Shown one piece after another: positions 18,058 to 26,643 of a DNA stretch of 42,506 bases; position 1 is the first letter of the stretch; every line of letters starts with the position of its first letter. This stretch comes from JBFMDN01 sp040753915 (GTDB lineage: Bacteria; Desulfobacterota; Desulfomonilia; Desulfomonilales; Desulfomonilaceae): NCBI GenBank assembly GCA_040753915.1, contig JBFMDN010000051.1:1-42506 (forward strand), in the 5' to 3' direction. The notes beneath the pieces were generated by a model. The model was not told the origin of the DNA. It made no database searches and worked only from the letters and a program-made list of their open reading frames with translations. Made by a program: the position numbers and the translations under genes.

Positions 18058-18492
18058 GATTTGTTGCCTCCAAAAACATCTTTATAGCTCTCCGGAAAAG
18101 CTGAATGCAACGGCTTAGACGCCCCGAGCGACAAATTTCTCTTGATTCCTCGGATGGGAAAGTTTAGAGGTGAGTGAAGCGCATCGTGCTTGCAACAAAT
18201 CGTGCGATGTGCTGTCTATATAAGTTGACTACCTACGTGCGCCCCCCCACCGATTACGAGTTGGGATCTGAACAGGTCGGGACCGAGAGACGTTTTGAAC
18301 CTTTTGTTCCGCCCTGGTGAGCCGTTCCGGAGTCGAGGTGAGGGTCGCCCCTGGTGACACACAACATTTATACTTGGTTTGTTATGGTATCCGCCGCAAG
18401 GACATCGTCATGTGCGCGGTTGGCAGGTGAGACCGACGCGATGATGTCTGCGAATATTGCAGCCACCGCGCGTGCTGCCTGAGGAGAGTGAG
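18058..18492. other. Divergent intergenic region
   Basis: Separates the divergent ATP-grasp gene and the hypothetical gene at 18493. It holds one promoter candidate for the minus strand (18081-18110) and an imperfect inverted repeat (GCGCATCG near 18179 with CGATGTGC near 18205) that could be an operator. No ORF with coding character is seen. Confidence 0.4.
18081..18110 (-). promoter_or_regulatory. Candidate sigma-70 promoter of the ATP-grasp gene
   Basis: On the minus strand, TTGCAT and TATAAA are separated by 18 nt. The -10 matches consensus well and the -35 weakly. It lies just upstream of the GGAGG and ATG, leaving a very short leader. Confidence 0.35.
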
Positions 18493-19242
18493 ATGGCCAA
18501 GAAGCCCCCGAGACGGGATCCCATCATTGTATACAAGAGGGAAGAAAGAGGCCTGAAGCCGTTTCTTCCAAAGACACGCGGTTTTCGATTTGGCGTCCCG
18601 ACGCAGCCGCCTCCGAAACCGAAGAAGCCAAAGGACGTAAAGACGGTCATCCCCGAAAAAGTCCGACTCCATAACGAGAATTTGGCTCTTCTGGAAGCAT
18701 TGCCTTCGCCGGAAAAAGAAATTGCTCTCGCCAGTTATTACCTGTGCTTCCTCGTGCATGAGACCAAGACTACCGCAGAGCTGTTTCCGCTTAAGCACAA
18801 CGTCCTGGAGAAGATCTTCAAGAGTGGAAACAACTGCCTGACGGTGAATTACGTCCGCCGCGGAGATCGGGAGATCTATCATTTGTCAGCGGACGCAAAG
18901 AAAAAATGGGAAGCGGAAACCGGCGGAAACAAGCATCATGCCAGAATGTACCTCACTTCTCGCTGCAAGGTGGAGTTTGACGAGGGCTATTTCGATCTTT
19001 ACCATTTCCACATCACCATCGAGCCATTCAGGTTTTCCTTCTATCTCCCGATCCATCAGGCCCCATGGATCGACAAGAGGCGCGTTTCCAAGAGACCGTT
19101 CCACTACCCGCAGACAGTTGAGTACGGTCTGGTACGCGGGAAACCGATCACCACTTCGCGAAAGGCCACGATGGTGCCGATCCAGCAGATCAAGGACGAG
19201 CTTCAGAAGTTCCTGGACACGGATATTCCCAAGAAGAAATAA
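18493..19242 (+). CDS. Uncharacterised protein, 249 residues
   Basis: Not recognised. The ATG at 18493 is favoured because GGAG lies 6-8 nt upstream; an in-frame ATG at 18457 lacks one. The first about 55 residues are very basic and Pro-rich (KKPPRRDP, PPPKPKKPK), likely disordered. The middle (about 60-125) is helical with LASYYLCFLVHETKTTAELF and a segment ending REIYHLSADAKKKWE, which could be a winged-helix-like or nucleic-acid-binding unit. The C-terminal half is rich in aromatic beta strands (YFDLYHFHITIEPFRFSFYL). There is no signal peptide. The codon pattern resembles neighbouring real genes. It has its own promoter region and a hairpin downstream. The basic tail suggests nucleic-acid contact; that is speculation. 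Confidence 0.75.
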   Translation: MAKKPPRRDPIIVYKREERGLKPFLPKTRGFRFGVPTQPPPKPKKPKDVKTVIPEKVRLHNENLALLEALPSPEKEIALASYYLCFLVHETKTTAELFPLKHNVLEKIFKSGNNCLTVNYVRRGDREIYHLSADAKKKWEAETGGNKHHARMYLTSRCKVEFDEGYFDLYHFHITIEPFRFSFYLPIHQAPWIDKRRVSKRPFHYPQTVEYGLVRGKPITTSRKATMVPIQQIKDELQKFLDTDIPKKK

Positions 19243-19254
19243 AGTGCTGCCAAG

Positions 19255-19278
19255 AGCGACCGACACGGATCGGTCGCT
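19255..19278. terminator. Hairpin after the hypothetical gene
   Basis: Perfect 9-bp stem AGCGACCGA/TCGGTCGCT with a 6-nt loop, placed 12 nt after the stop codon, between convergent genes. There is no U-tract, so intrinsic termination is uncertain. Confidence 0.4.
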
Positions 19279-19331
19279 TGACCGACCGCTGTCACCCGTC
19301 GAGCTCCTGCAATGAGGGATGCGGATTTATG

Positions 19332-20492
19332 CTAGAACACTCCGCATTCGCGGGAGATTATTGTTTGCAATATCTCTGAGGTTCCGCCTCCGAACAGGAG
19401 GAAGCGACAATCACGGTAGAAGCGCTGTACATCGTACTCCATGGAATAGCTGTACGCGCCGAATATCCTTGTCGCCTCATCCGCCGCTTTGCAAGCAGCC
19501 TCGGAGGCGAAGTACTTGGCCATGGAGGCTTCTTTCAGGGCTCGTTGTCCCTGATCGATCATTTCCGCAGCCTTGTACGTCATGAGGTGTGAGGCCCATA
19601 TGCTGGTGGCCATATTACCGATCTTCTGTTGAACAAGCTGGAAGCTCCCTATCCTTTTCCCGAACTGTTTTCTCTCGAGCGAGTAGCGCGTGGAATGGTC
19701 GAATGCCGCACGGGCAAGCCCCAGCGAGAGAGCGGCTGTCATAACTCGTATCACTGCAAGGATGCGCATGAGATTTCCAACCCCCTGACCTTCCTTCCCT
19801 AGCCGATTCTCGAAGGGGACACGCACGTCAGTAAAGGCCAACTCGGAGATCTCTGTGGCTCTGGTTCCCAGTTTCTCGAACTTCTTCGACACGTAAAGCC
19901 CTGGGGTGCCGCGTTCGATGAGAAAGAAATTCAACCCCTTCAATCCCTTCGACTTGTCCGTCTGGCACAGCACAGTGAAAAAGTCCGCTACTGGCGCGTT
20001 CGTGATCCATGTTTTCGATCCGTTGATAACCCAGTGGTCTCCGTCCAGCACCGCAAGAGTTTTTACCCCACCAAGATCGGTTGCAGCATCTGCCTCTGTG
20101 AGGGCGAAGGAAGCTACCTTTTCCCCCCTGATGGCTGGCTTGAGAAGCCGCTCATGCTGGTCCGGAGTTCCATATTCGTAGAGAAAATTGGTCCCCATCA
20201 GGCATTGCATGGCTGTAAACGCGGCAACGCTCATGGACCCGCGCGCCAACTCCTCTACCATTACGCAGAACTGGGTGGTATTCCCTCCTGCACCTCCCAC
20301 AGAACGAGGATACCGTATCCCGTACGCACCGGTCCGTGCGATTTTGTCGAACATCCACCTGGGAAATTGATCGGCCTCGTCCATCTGGCGGGCGACCGGT
20401 ATGATCTCCTGATCGACGAATCTCGCAAAGGTCTTCCTGATGAGCTCTTCTGGCTTCGGCTTCGGAATCGAAAATGCTGTGGTCCTTGGCAT
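19332..20492 (-). CDS. Acyl-CoA dehydrogenase family flavoprotein
   Basis: Three-domain acyl-CoA dehydrogenase of 386 residues, which would oxidise an acyl-CoA and pass electrons to the Etf encoded just upstream. FAD-contact motifs are present: LTEADAATDLGG (131-142) and WITNA, then YSLERKQFGKRIGSFQLVQ in the C-terminal domain. At the usual catalytic position (MCAD YEGT) this protein has FGGGTSEI, so Gly369 replaces Glu. The alternative isovaleryl-type position is Ile248. The catalytic base is therefore not in either classical place. It lies downstream of etfA with a 103-nt gap, probably in the same transcript. The substrate is unknown. Confidence 0.9.
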   Translation of the reverse strand: MPRTTAFSIPKPKPEELIRKTFARFVDQEIIPVARQMDEADQFPRWMFDKIARTGAYGIRYPRSVGGAGGNTTQFCVMVEELARGSMSVAAFTAMQCLMGTNFLYEYGTPDQHERLLKPAIRGEKVASFALTEADAATDLGGVKTLAVLDGDHWVINGSKTWITNAPVADFFTVLCQTDKSKGLKGLNFFLIERGTPGLYVSKKFEKLGTRATEISELAFTDVRVPFENRLGKEGQGVGNLMRILAVIRVMTAALSLGLARAAFDHSTRYSLERKQFGKRIGSFQLVQQKIGNMATSIWASHLMTYKAAEMIDQGQRALKEASMAKYFASEAACKAADEATRIFGAYSYSMEYDVQRFYRDCRFLLFGGGTSEILQTIISRECGVF

Positions 20493-20595
20493 AGGAATTA
20501 CCTTGAGCTTTGTTCAGCGGATTGAAGCTCCGCAGTAAATTCGGGTCGGAAAGTCGTAAAGCTGTCTGAAACGGTCAGTACCTCCCTCGCTGCCG

Positions 20596-21783
20596 TCACT
20601 GCTCCTTCACTGCACGGGTGAGCGCAGGGAGAATATCGAACAGGTCACCTACGATGGCAAAGTCCGCGATTTCGAAAATCGGTGCGTCAGGGTCTTTGTT
20701 GATCGCCACAATATAGCGGGAGCCGTCCATGCCCGCCTTGTGCTGAATCGCGCCGGAAATCCCGCACGCAAAGTAGATCTCAGGCCTCACGGTCCTTCCG
20801 GTCTGCCCCACCTGACACTCCACAGGGAGGTATCCTTCTTCTACCACGACTCGAGTGCAAGCCATTTGAGCACCGATCGTGTCTGCAAACTCTCTCATCA
20901 CAGCGGTTCCCTTTTCGGAGCAGATGGGTCTTCCCCCCGCGACGATGATTTTTGCCGCGCTCAAATCAGGTCCAGAATTCTCCGTCATGACGCATTCGAG
21001 CACCCGAGTGAATTCCCTGCATTCGGCCATGTTCACTTCTTCGACCAGAATGTCCCCGGTCCGGGATGGGTCTGCACTGAGCGCCTTCATGATTCCTGGT
21101 CGCACGGTGGCAGCCTGAGGCCTCGAATACCGTGTGACAATGGACGCCATAATGTTTCCGCCAAATGCAGGCCTGGTCTGCAGCAGTATCTTTTCGTCCG
21201 GGATTATTGACAGCCTGGTGCAGTCAGCCGTGAGGCCAAGCCTGGCTCTGCGTGCCACGCGGGGCGCGAGGTCGCGGCCCAGGTGTGTGGCAGCCACAAG
21301 GAGGATGGCGGGTTTGTGCCGCTGAATGAGAACATCCAAAACGTGGGTGTACGTGCAGGTCTGGTAGTATGCGAGGGCCGGGTCCTCCACGACGAGGCAC
21401 TGGTCTGCCCCATATGCGATGAGCTCCCCTGCACGACGTCTGACTCCATGTCCCAGAACCACAGCCGCGACCGGCTCGCCCAACTCGTTCGCGAGAGATC
21501 TAGCACAGCCGAGGAGCTCGAAAGCAGACCGATGGAAAGCTCCATCGTGCTGTTCCACGAACACCCATACCCCTCGATAGTCGCTGAAATCCGGGGTTTC
21601 TCTGACGGGGATGTCTCCCGAAATCGCGTCAAACTTGCACGATTCGAGGCATGCCCCGCACAATGTGCATCGATTCTCGAGCCATCTCGCCTTCTTGTCT
21701 TCTATCTCTATGGCCTGGTAAGGGCAGGACCGGGAGCACATCCCGCAACCGTTGCATTTGTCCGGATCAAACCGTATCGCCAT
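20596..21783 (-). CDS. etfA: Electron-transfer flavoprotein alpha with N-terminal 2[4Fe-4S] domain
   Basis: FAD-binding subunit of the ETF heterodimer, which accepts electrons from acyl-CoA dehydrogenases. Residues 1-60 form a bacterial ferredoxin-like domain with two CxxCxxCxxxC motifs (CNGCGMCSRSC and CTLCGACLESC). The Etf alpha N-domain follows, then the FAD domain with VGQTGRTVRPEIYFACGISGA. The start at 21783 leaves one base after the etfB stop with GGAG 7 nt upstream; the longer frame to 21840 overlaps etfB. The extra clusters point to electron exchange with ferredoxin or a membrane oxidoreductase rather than a simple ETF. Confidence 0.94.
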   Translation of the reverse strand: MAIRFDPDKCNGCGMCSRSCPYQAIEIEDKKARWLENRCTLCGACLESCKFDAISGDIPVRETPDFSDYRGVWVFVEQHDGAFHRSAFELLGCARSLANELGEPVAAVVLGHGVRRRAGELIAYGADQCLVVEDPALAYYQTCTYTHVLDVLIQRHKPAILLVAATHLGRDLAPRVARRARLGLTADCTRLSIIPDEKILLQTRPAFGGNIMASIVTRYSRPQAATVRPGIMKALSADPSRTGDILVEEVNMAECREFTRVLECVMTENSGPDLSAAKIIVAGGRPICSEKGTAVMREFADTIGAQMACTRVVVEEGYLPVECQVGQTGRTVRPEIYFACGISGAIQHKAGMDGSRYIVAINKDPDAPIFEIADFAIVGDLFDILPALTRAVKEQ

Positions 21784-21784
21784 G

Positions 21785-22582
21785 TTATTCTCCGAGGCGG
21801 ATTTCTTTTTCTCGGAAGGCGTCGAGAAGCTGAACCGCAATTTCCGCGGGAGAGCCCTCGAGGAATCTGGTGTTGCGCGCCTCCTTCGGGGTGAAGGTCT
21901 TTACCACCTGTGTCAGAGAGCCGAGAAGCCCCACTTCATATGCTTTGGCTCCGATGTCCGCGGCATTCCACAGCTCAATGGCAGCGCGATCCGAGGTGGC
22001 GTCCAGCATTCCTGCAACCGTGGGGTATCGTGGAGTATTCAGCGCGGCCAGGCACGTGACCAGGACCGGGGTAGGGGATTCGATTCGTTCGCACGAACCC
22101 TCAAGGGTCCTCTCCACAATGACCTTTCCTTCCTGGACCTCCAATTTCGACGCGTACGTGAGCTGGGGAATGCCAAGAAGCTCGGCGACCTGCGGTCCGA
22201 TTTGCGCGGTGTCACCGTCCACCGCCTGTCTGCCGGCCAGAATGAGGTCGAAATCACCTATGCGCTTGATTGCCATGCCCAGGGTTGTTGACGTCGCCCA
22301 CGTGTCGGCCCCGGCAAATGCCTTGTCCGTCAGGAGAATAGCCTGGTCCGCGCCCATGGCCAGAGCTTCGCATAGAATCTCCGCAGCTTGCGGAGGTCCC
22401 ATGCTGAGAACGATGACCCGGCAGTCGGTCGAGTCTTTTATTTGCAGGGCAGCTTCTAGAGCATGGCGGTCTTCAGGGTTGATGATACTCTCCACCCCTT
22501 CCCGGATGAGATTGCCTGTTTTCGGATCTATCCGGACCTCGCTCGTATTCGGTACCTGCTTCATCAGAACGATGACAATCAT
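21785..22582 (-). CDS. etfB: Electron-transfer flavoprotein beta subunit
   Basis: Partner of EtfA, with an AMP- or FAD-binding site depending on ETF class. Typical motifs are VLMKQVPNT at the start, SMGPPQAAEILCEALAMGAD, LILAGRQAVDGDTAQIGPQVAELLG, and RYPT near 200. Length 265 is normal. It is first gene of the etfB-etfA-acyl-CoA dehydrogenase set and one base separates it from etfA. Whether the beta subunit binds a second FAD, as bifurcating ETFs do, needs structural alignment. Confidence 0.94.
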   Translation of the reverse strand: MIVIVLMKQVPNTSEVRIDPKTGNLIREGVESIINPEDRHALEAALQIKDSTDCRVIVLSMGPPQAAEILCEALAMGADQAILLTDKAFAGADTWATSTTLGMAIKRIGDFDLILAGRQAVDGDTAQIGPQVAELLGIPQLTYASKLEVQEGKVIVERTLEGSCERIESPTPVLVTCLAALNTPRYPTVAGMLDATSDRAAIELWNAADIGAKAYEVGLLGSLTQVVKTFTPKEARNTRFLEGSPAEIAVQLLDAFREKEIRLGE

Positions 22583-22939
22583 AGAAGAACTCCGTCAGGA
22601 AATGGGGAAGGTGGGTGTCAAAAAATACCGCCGCTCCAAATCCAATGTCAAGCTCATATAACAGGCGCGCAAGCGCAAGTCCCGCAAATGAGCTGTGGCA
22701 GAACGCGCGACCGTATGAACGAACTGCAACACCAGGGCCACTCTCGGGCTGACCTGTCTCCTGAATGTCTCTGCCGGCCGAAGTCTGTGAAGCTTCAAGC
22801 GAAACGGGGCTCTCCAAATGCGGTTCCGCAATAAGCGGGACATTTGCCTCGGCAACTGCTATAGAATGCGGGATGCAGACGGCCTCGAAGAATGAGCCAG
22901 AGGCTCGGTCAGAGGACCAGGGATTAGTCGCTTCGGATT
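22583..22939. other. Divergent intergenic region etfB/prmC
   Basis: 357 nt between divergent genes. Apart from one weak promoter candidate toward prmC, nothing is recognised; short frames here lack start signals and family resemblance. Confidence 0.4.
22837..22865 (+). promoter_or_regulatory. Weak promoter candidate for prmC
   Basis: GGGACA and TATAGA separated by 17 nt; each matches four of six consensus bases. It lies about 75 nt before the prmC ATG. Confidence 0.3.
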
Positions 22940-23821
22940 ATGGAAGAAAATAGTACCCAGAAAACTGAACGATGGACCATTAAGAGCATCCTCGAGTGGA
23001 CGGCTGGATATTTCAAGGAAAAAGGTATCAAGACTCCCCGGCTGGACGCGGAAGTGCTCCTCGCCCATGCCCTTGACACTGAAAGACTGCGACTCTATCT
23101 CGATTTCGAGCGCCCGCTTTCCCTGGACGAACGGAACCGATTTCGAGAGTTCGTCCGTCGTCGTGCCAATCGGGAACCTGTGGCCTACATCGTCGGGAAG
23201 AAGGAATTCTGGTCGGTACAGATAAAGACCCTGCCTGGAGTCCTCATTCCCAGACCCGAGACGGAAGTTCTTGTAGAAGTAGTCCTCCAAAAGGTGCGTG
23301 AGCTTCCACAGCCCCTCATAGCGGAGGTAGGGACCGGGTCCGGAGCAGTGGCCGTAGCCATCTTGCGGGAGAATCGCCAGGCAGTGGCGATCGGCACCGA
23401 TATATGCCTTCGATGCCTCGAAATTACCCGCATAAATGCACGGGATTCAAACACGGACGATCGCCTGCATCTGGTAGCCTCGAACCTGCTGGCAGCGATC
23501 CGGCCTGCCGGGCAGTTTGACGTGGTTTGTTCCAATCCACCGTATATTCCTACCGGGGTTATAGCGAACCTGGAACCGGAAGTACGTGACTTCGAGCCCC
23601 ATGGAGCACTCGACGGCGGAGCTGACGGTTTGGACGTCATCAGGAACCTTGTGGATCAGGCGACTCTCTACCTGAAAAGGGGGGGCTGGCTGGTGATCGA
23701 ATTCGGTGACGGCCAAGAGAAGTCGGTGGAGGAGCTCATGACCCGCGGCGACCGCTTTCGGGACGTGTCGATCCATCGGGACCTTTCCGGAACCCCCCGG
23801 GTCGCTAAAGGAGTGCGCTAG
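22940..23821 (+). CDS. prmC: Peptide chain release factor N5-glutamine methyltransferase
   Basis: Methylates the Gln of the GGQ motif of release factors with S-adenosylmethionine. A helical N-domain (about 10-80) is followed by a Rossmann methyltransferase with EVGTGSG (129-135) for SAM and NPPY (199-202) for the target amide. FxR-type context GVLIPRPETE is also typical. Length 293 is normal. The start lacks a strong ribosome site. prfA, the usual neighbour, is absent; instead the next gene starts on the base after the stop codon. Confidence 0.93.
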   Translation: MEENSTQKTERWTIKSILEWTAGYFKEKGIKTPRLDAEVLLAHALDTERLRLYLDFERPLSLDERNRFREFVRRRANREPVAYIVGKKEFWSVQIKTLPGVLIPRPETEVLVEVVLQKVRELPQPLIAEVGTGSGAVAVAILRENRQAVAIGTDICLRCLEITRINARDSNTDDRLHLVASNLLAAIRPAGQFDVVCSNPPYIPTGVIANLEPEVRDFEPHGALDGGADGLDVIRNLVDQATLYLKRGGWLVIEFGDGQEKSVEELMTRGDRFRDVSIHRDLSGTPRVAKGVR

Positions 23822-24442
23822 ATGCAGTATGTCGTTCTCGGATACGGCAAGTTCGGCGAGCTCGCGGTCAGTAGGCTTGTGGAAGCGTTCCCCGGGGCAA
23901 CGCTCGTTGTGGTGGACTGGGACCCCATTCGCTTCGACAATCCCTTGCCCGATGGTGCCGTCGCGTTTCAAGACGATGCGACGGAATTTCTCGTGAGATC
24001 AACATTTCTCTCTCCGGAAGACCTTGTTCTTCCCATGGTCCCCTTTCATCTGGCAGCTTCCTACCTGAAAGCCAGCGTGCAGGGATGCAGGGAAATACCT
24101 GTTCCCGAGTGTCTCGCCACGATGGTTCCCAACCCTTTCTCCATCGACTCGGCCAACCTCGGTTGCAGCAAGGCGGATTTTCTCTGCCCGGACTGCTGCC
24201 CGGAAGGAGATCTGTGCACCATGACCGGCCTGCCGCGAGAGCCTCTGTACGGGAGTCTGGAAGCCCTTGAAGTACCACAGTTCACCGTGGTCGTGCAGCG
24301 AAGCGCCCAAATCCTCCCGGGTGTCGGCGGGTACACGTTCGGGCAACTGCGAGCATTGGCAGGGAGGATGCGGCATGGCTCGAACCTCGTGGCCACCTCG
24401 TGCAAATGTCACGCGATCTTAACAGCTCTCGAGGTCACGTGA
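23822..24442 (+). CDS. Cysteine-rich Rossmann-type protein, function unknown
   Basis: 206 residues starting immediately after prmC, with AAAGGAG 8 nt upstream inside prmC. The N-terminus YVVLGYGKFGELAVSRL is a dinucleotide-binding GxGxxG fold like TrkA-N or saccharopine-dehydrogenase-like domains, followed by an acidic strand end VVVDWD. The second half holds nine Cys in total, with a cluster C115-x6-C122-x2-CC-x5-C132 (motif CPDCCPEGDLCTMTG) and CKCH at 194-197, which could bind metal or an Fe-S cluster. A GVGGYTFG turn lies between. No membrane segments are present. It is probably a conserved family of anaerobes, but I assign no function. Confidence 0.85.
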   Translation: MQYVVLGYGKFGELAVSRLVEAFPGATLVVVDWDPIRFDNPLPDGAVAFQDDATEFLVRSTFLSPEDLVLPMVPFHLAASYLKASVQGCREIPVPECLATMVPNPFSIDSANLGCSKADFLCPDCCPEGDLCTMTGLPREPLYGSLEALEVPQFTVVVQRSAQILPGVGGYTFGQLRALAGRMRHGSNLVATSCKCHAILTALEVT

Positions 24443-24515
24443 GCGGGAAAAAAGGACTACGGAGGGGCATCGGTCTCGAAAAGCTCTGACGAGGAGCCCG
24501 TTTGAGGCATCAGTA

Positions 24516-25259
24516 ATGTCGAATGTGCTTTCAGTTCAAGACCTGCGAAAGGTATACGGGACCACGGTCGCGGTGGACGGTGTCACGTTCGACGTGGGTC
24601 GTAACGAGATTGTGGGGCTCCTGGGTCCCAATGGTGCGGGCAAAAGCACGACCATAAGCATGATTCTCGGGGTCCTCGAGCCCACCTCGGGGCGCATTCA
24701 CATCGAGGGGATTGACGTTGCGACCGACCGCTCTCGAGCACTGGAGAGGACGAACTTCGCAGCGGCCTACGCACCACTTCCCGGCAATTTGACCGTGTAC
24801 GAGAATCTCAAGGTCTTCGGCCTCATTTACGGGGTGCGGGATTTGTCGGAGCGAATTACGGACGTGATCGCCCGGTTTGACCTCGGGGCATTTCGAAACA
24901 CCAAATGCGGGGTACTGTCGTCTGGAGAACAAACCCGCGTTTCTCTTGCCAAGGCTCTGCTGAATTCTCCGCCTCTCCTTCTGCTTGACGAGCCGACTGC
25001 ATCCATCGATCCCGCGACTGCTCGGGATGTCCGCATGAGGATCGTCGAGTTCGCGCGCAATGCTAGCGGCGGAGTGCTTTGGACTTCGCACAACATGTAC
25101 GAAGTGCAGGATGTGTGCGATCGCGTGATTTTTCTGTCACGGGGGAAGATGTTACTTCAAGGAGATCCAAAGACATTGCCGCATGAGTACGGAAAAGCCA
25201 CTCTGGAGGAGCTCTTCATTACCGTGGCCCGTGAGCCCCTGAAAATCGAGGTAGCGTGA
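24516..25259 (+). CDS. ABC-2 type exporter ATP-binding protein
   Basis: Nucleotide-binding subunit of an ABC-2 exporter (CcmA/NodI-like). Walker A GPNGAGKST at 37-45, signature LSSGEQ at 134-139, Walker B LLLLDEP followed by TASID, and the switch His in WTSHNM are all visible. Length 247 is normal. GAGG lies 8 nt before the ATG. Its stop overlaps a GTG of the permease gene, so the two form one exporter. The exported substrate (drug, polysaccharide or lipid) cannot be told. Confidence 0.92.
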   Translation: MSNVLSVQDLRKVYGTTVAVDGVTFDVGRNEIVGLLGPNGAGKSTTISMILGVLEPTSGRIHIEGIDVATDRSRALERTNFAAAYAPLPGNLTVYENLKVFGLIYGVRDLSERITDVIARFDLGAFRNTKCGVLSSGEQTRVSLAKALLNSPPLLLLDEPTASIDPATARDVRMRIVEFARNASGGVLWTSHNMYEVQDVCDRVIFLSRGKMLLQGDPKTLPHEYGKATLEELFITVAREPLKIEVA

Positions 25260-25264
25260 GCGCC

Positions 25265-26065
25265 ATGCGTGTCCACCGCACCGCAGCAATCGTGCTCCGG
25301 CAACTCTATCTCATTCGCGGAAGCCTCTCGAGAGTGTTGCCTCTCTTCGCGTGGGTCACCGTAGACATGGTTCTGTGGGGGTTTATCACCAAGTACCTGG
25401 ACATGCTGACCCACGGCTTCAACTTCGTTCAAATACTGCTGGGCGCTGTTCTCCTGTGGGATTTCTTTGTCCGGGTCATGCAAGGGGTGACAATTGCCTT
25501 TTTCGAGGACGTGTGGTCACGCAATTTCCTGAACATATTCGCGTCACCGCTCTCCTTGTGGGAGTACCTCGCGGGTCTCATCATCACTGGAATCGGAACG
25601 AGCTCGGTAGGGCTCCTGGTGATGCTTGCCGTGGCCACCATGGTGTTCGGTCTATCTTTCTTCATATACGGCCTGTTGCTCCTGCCTTTCCTGCTCGTTC
25701 TGTTCATGTTCGGTATGGCTCTCGGGATTTTTGCGAGCGGTGTGGTTCTCCGCTTCGGACCGGCGTCTGAGTGGTTTATATGGCCCGTTCCGGCTTTGAT
25801 CTCGCCATTTGTGGGTGTCTTTTACCCGATTTCGACACTGCCGCAGTGGATGCAGTATTTCTCCTATGTCCTCCCGCCCACATACGTATTTGAGGGGATG
25901 CGAGCGATCCTTGCAGGCGGAGAAGTACGGTCAGGCGCTCTCCTTTGGAGTGGGTTCCTGGCCGTCTTGTATGTGCTTGGAGCGTGCCGTTTCTTTGTGA
26001 GCATCTACAAACACGCGGTTCGCACCGGCCTGATCACTCGCTACAGCGCCGAGACGCTGGCCTAG
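25265..26065 (+). CDS. ABC-2 type exporter permease
   Basis: Membrane subunit with about six hydrophobic helices, including a typical ABC-2 re-entrant pattern and the conserved segment near VFYPISTLPQWMQYFSYVLPPTYVFEG written here in part as YPISTLPQWMQ and PPTYVFEGMR. The start is ATG 25265, or GTG 25256 that overlaps the upstream TGA. The length of about 266 residues fits NodJ/DrrB-type permeases. It partners the ATP-binding protein just upstream. The gene ends before a REP-like hairpin region. Confidence 0.9.
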   Translation: MRVHRTAAIVLRQLYLIRGSLSRVLPLFAWVTVDMVLWGFITKYLDMLTHGFNFVQILLGAVLLWDFFVRVMQGVTIAFFEDVWSRNFLNIFASPLSLWEYLAGLIITGIGTSSVGLLVMLAVATMVFGLSFFIYGLLLLPFLLVLFMFGMALGIFASGVVLRFGPASEWFIWPVPALISPFVGVFYPISTLPQWMQYFSYVLPPTYVFEGMRAILAGGEVRSGALLWSGFLAVLYVLGACRFFVSIYKHAVRTGLITRYSAETLA

Positions 26066-26120
26066 GATAAACATCACGGGGCTTGCGACCATTGGCGTGC
26101 TTCTCACAGAGGGGTGTCTG

Positions 26121-26157
26121 TAGGGGCGCTTCGAGAGCCGCCCCACTTTTGGGCGGT
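26121..26157. repeat. REP-like GC hairpins
   Basis: GGGGCG (26124) pairs with CGCCCC (26140), and an overlapping alternative CCGCCC/GGGCGG (26139/26152) exists. The lead-in TGTAGGGGCGC recurs at 33845. There is no U-tract. Confidence 0.45.
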
Positions 26158-26236
26158 TCACCAACCGCCGCTCCAGCAATGCCCATTGATTCAGGCCATC
26201 TACTGCATAGCCAAACGCATGCCAATCGCAGCTCCC

Positions 26237-26265
26237 TTGACAGGGATCACCTGCCCGTGTATCAA
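26237..26265 (+). promoter_or_regulatory. Sigma-70 promoter of tRNA-Arg
   Basis: TTGACA, 17-nt spacer, TATCAA, ending 28 nt before the mature tRNA 5' end. Confidence 0.6.
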
Positions 26266-26293
26266 GTACTCGACGAATGCTCTTCGTGCCAGT

Positions 26294-26370
<77 letters not shown>

Positions 26371-26643
26371 AACAATCTCTCTTATGCCAAGGTCGTCAAG
26401 TTCGGGGGTCTAACACTGATTGGGTGTTGACACGTGGGTTGGGTGTCTTATTGGATCTCCCGATAGATTGTCTTGTACCGCATCGCAGGGTCCGCGTGCA
26501 TCCGCCATGTCTCACGTCACGGATAGGACATCCGGAGTGCCCAATGAAAGGAGCAAGGAGCGACCCAGAAGACCCAGCAAGCGTCCGTTGGCGAAATTTG
26601 GTATAGTGCTACTCGAAAACAGAGCTCATGCCTGAGGTGCAAG

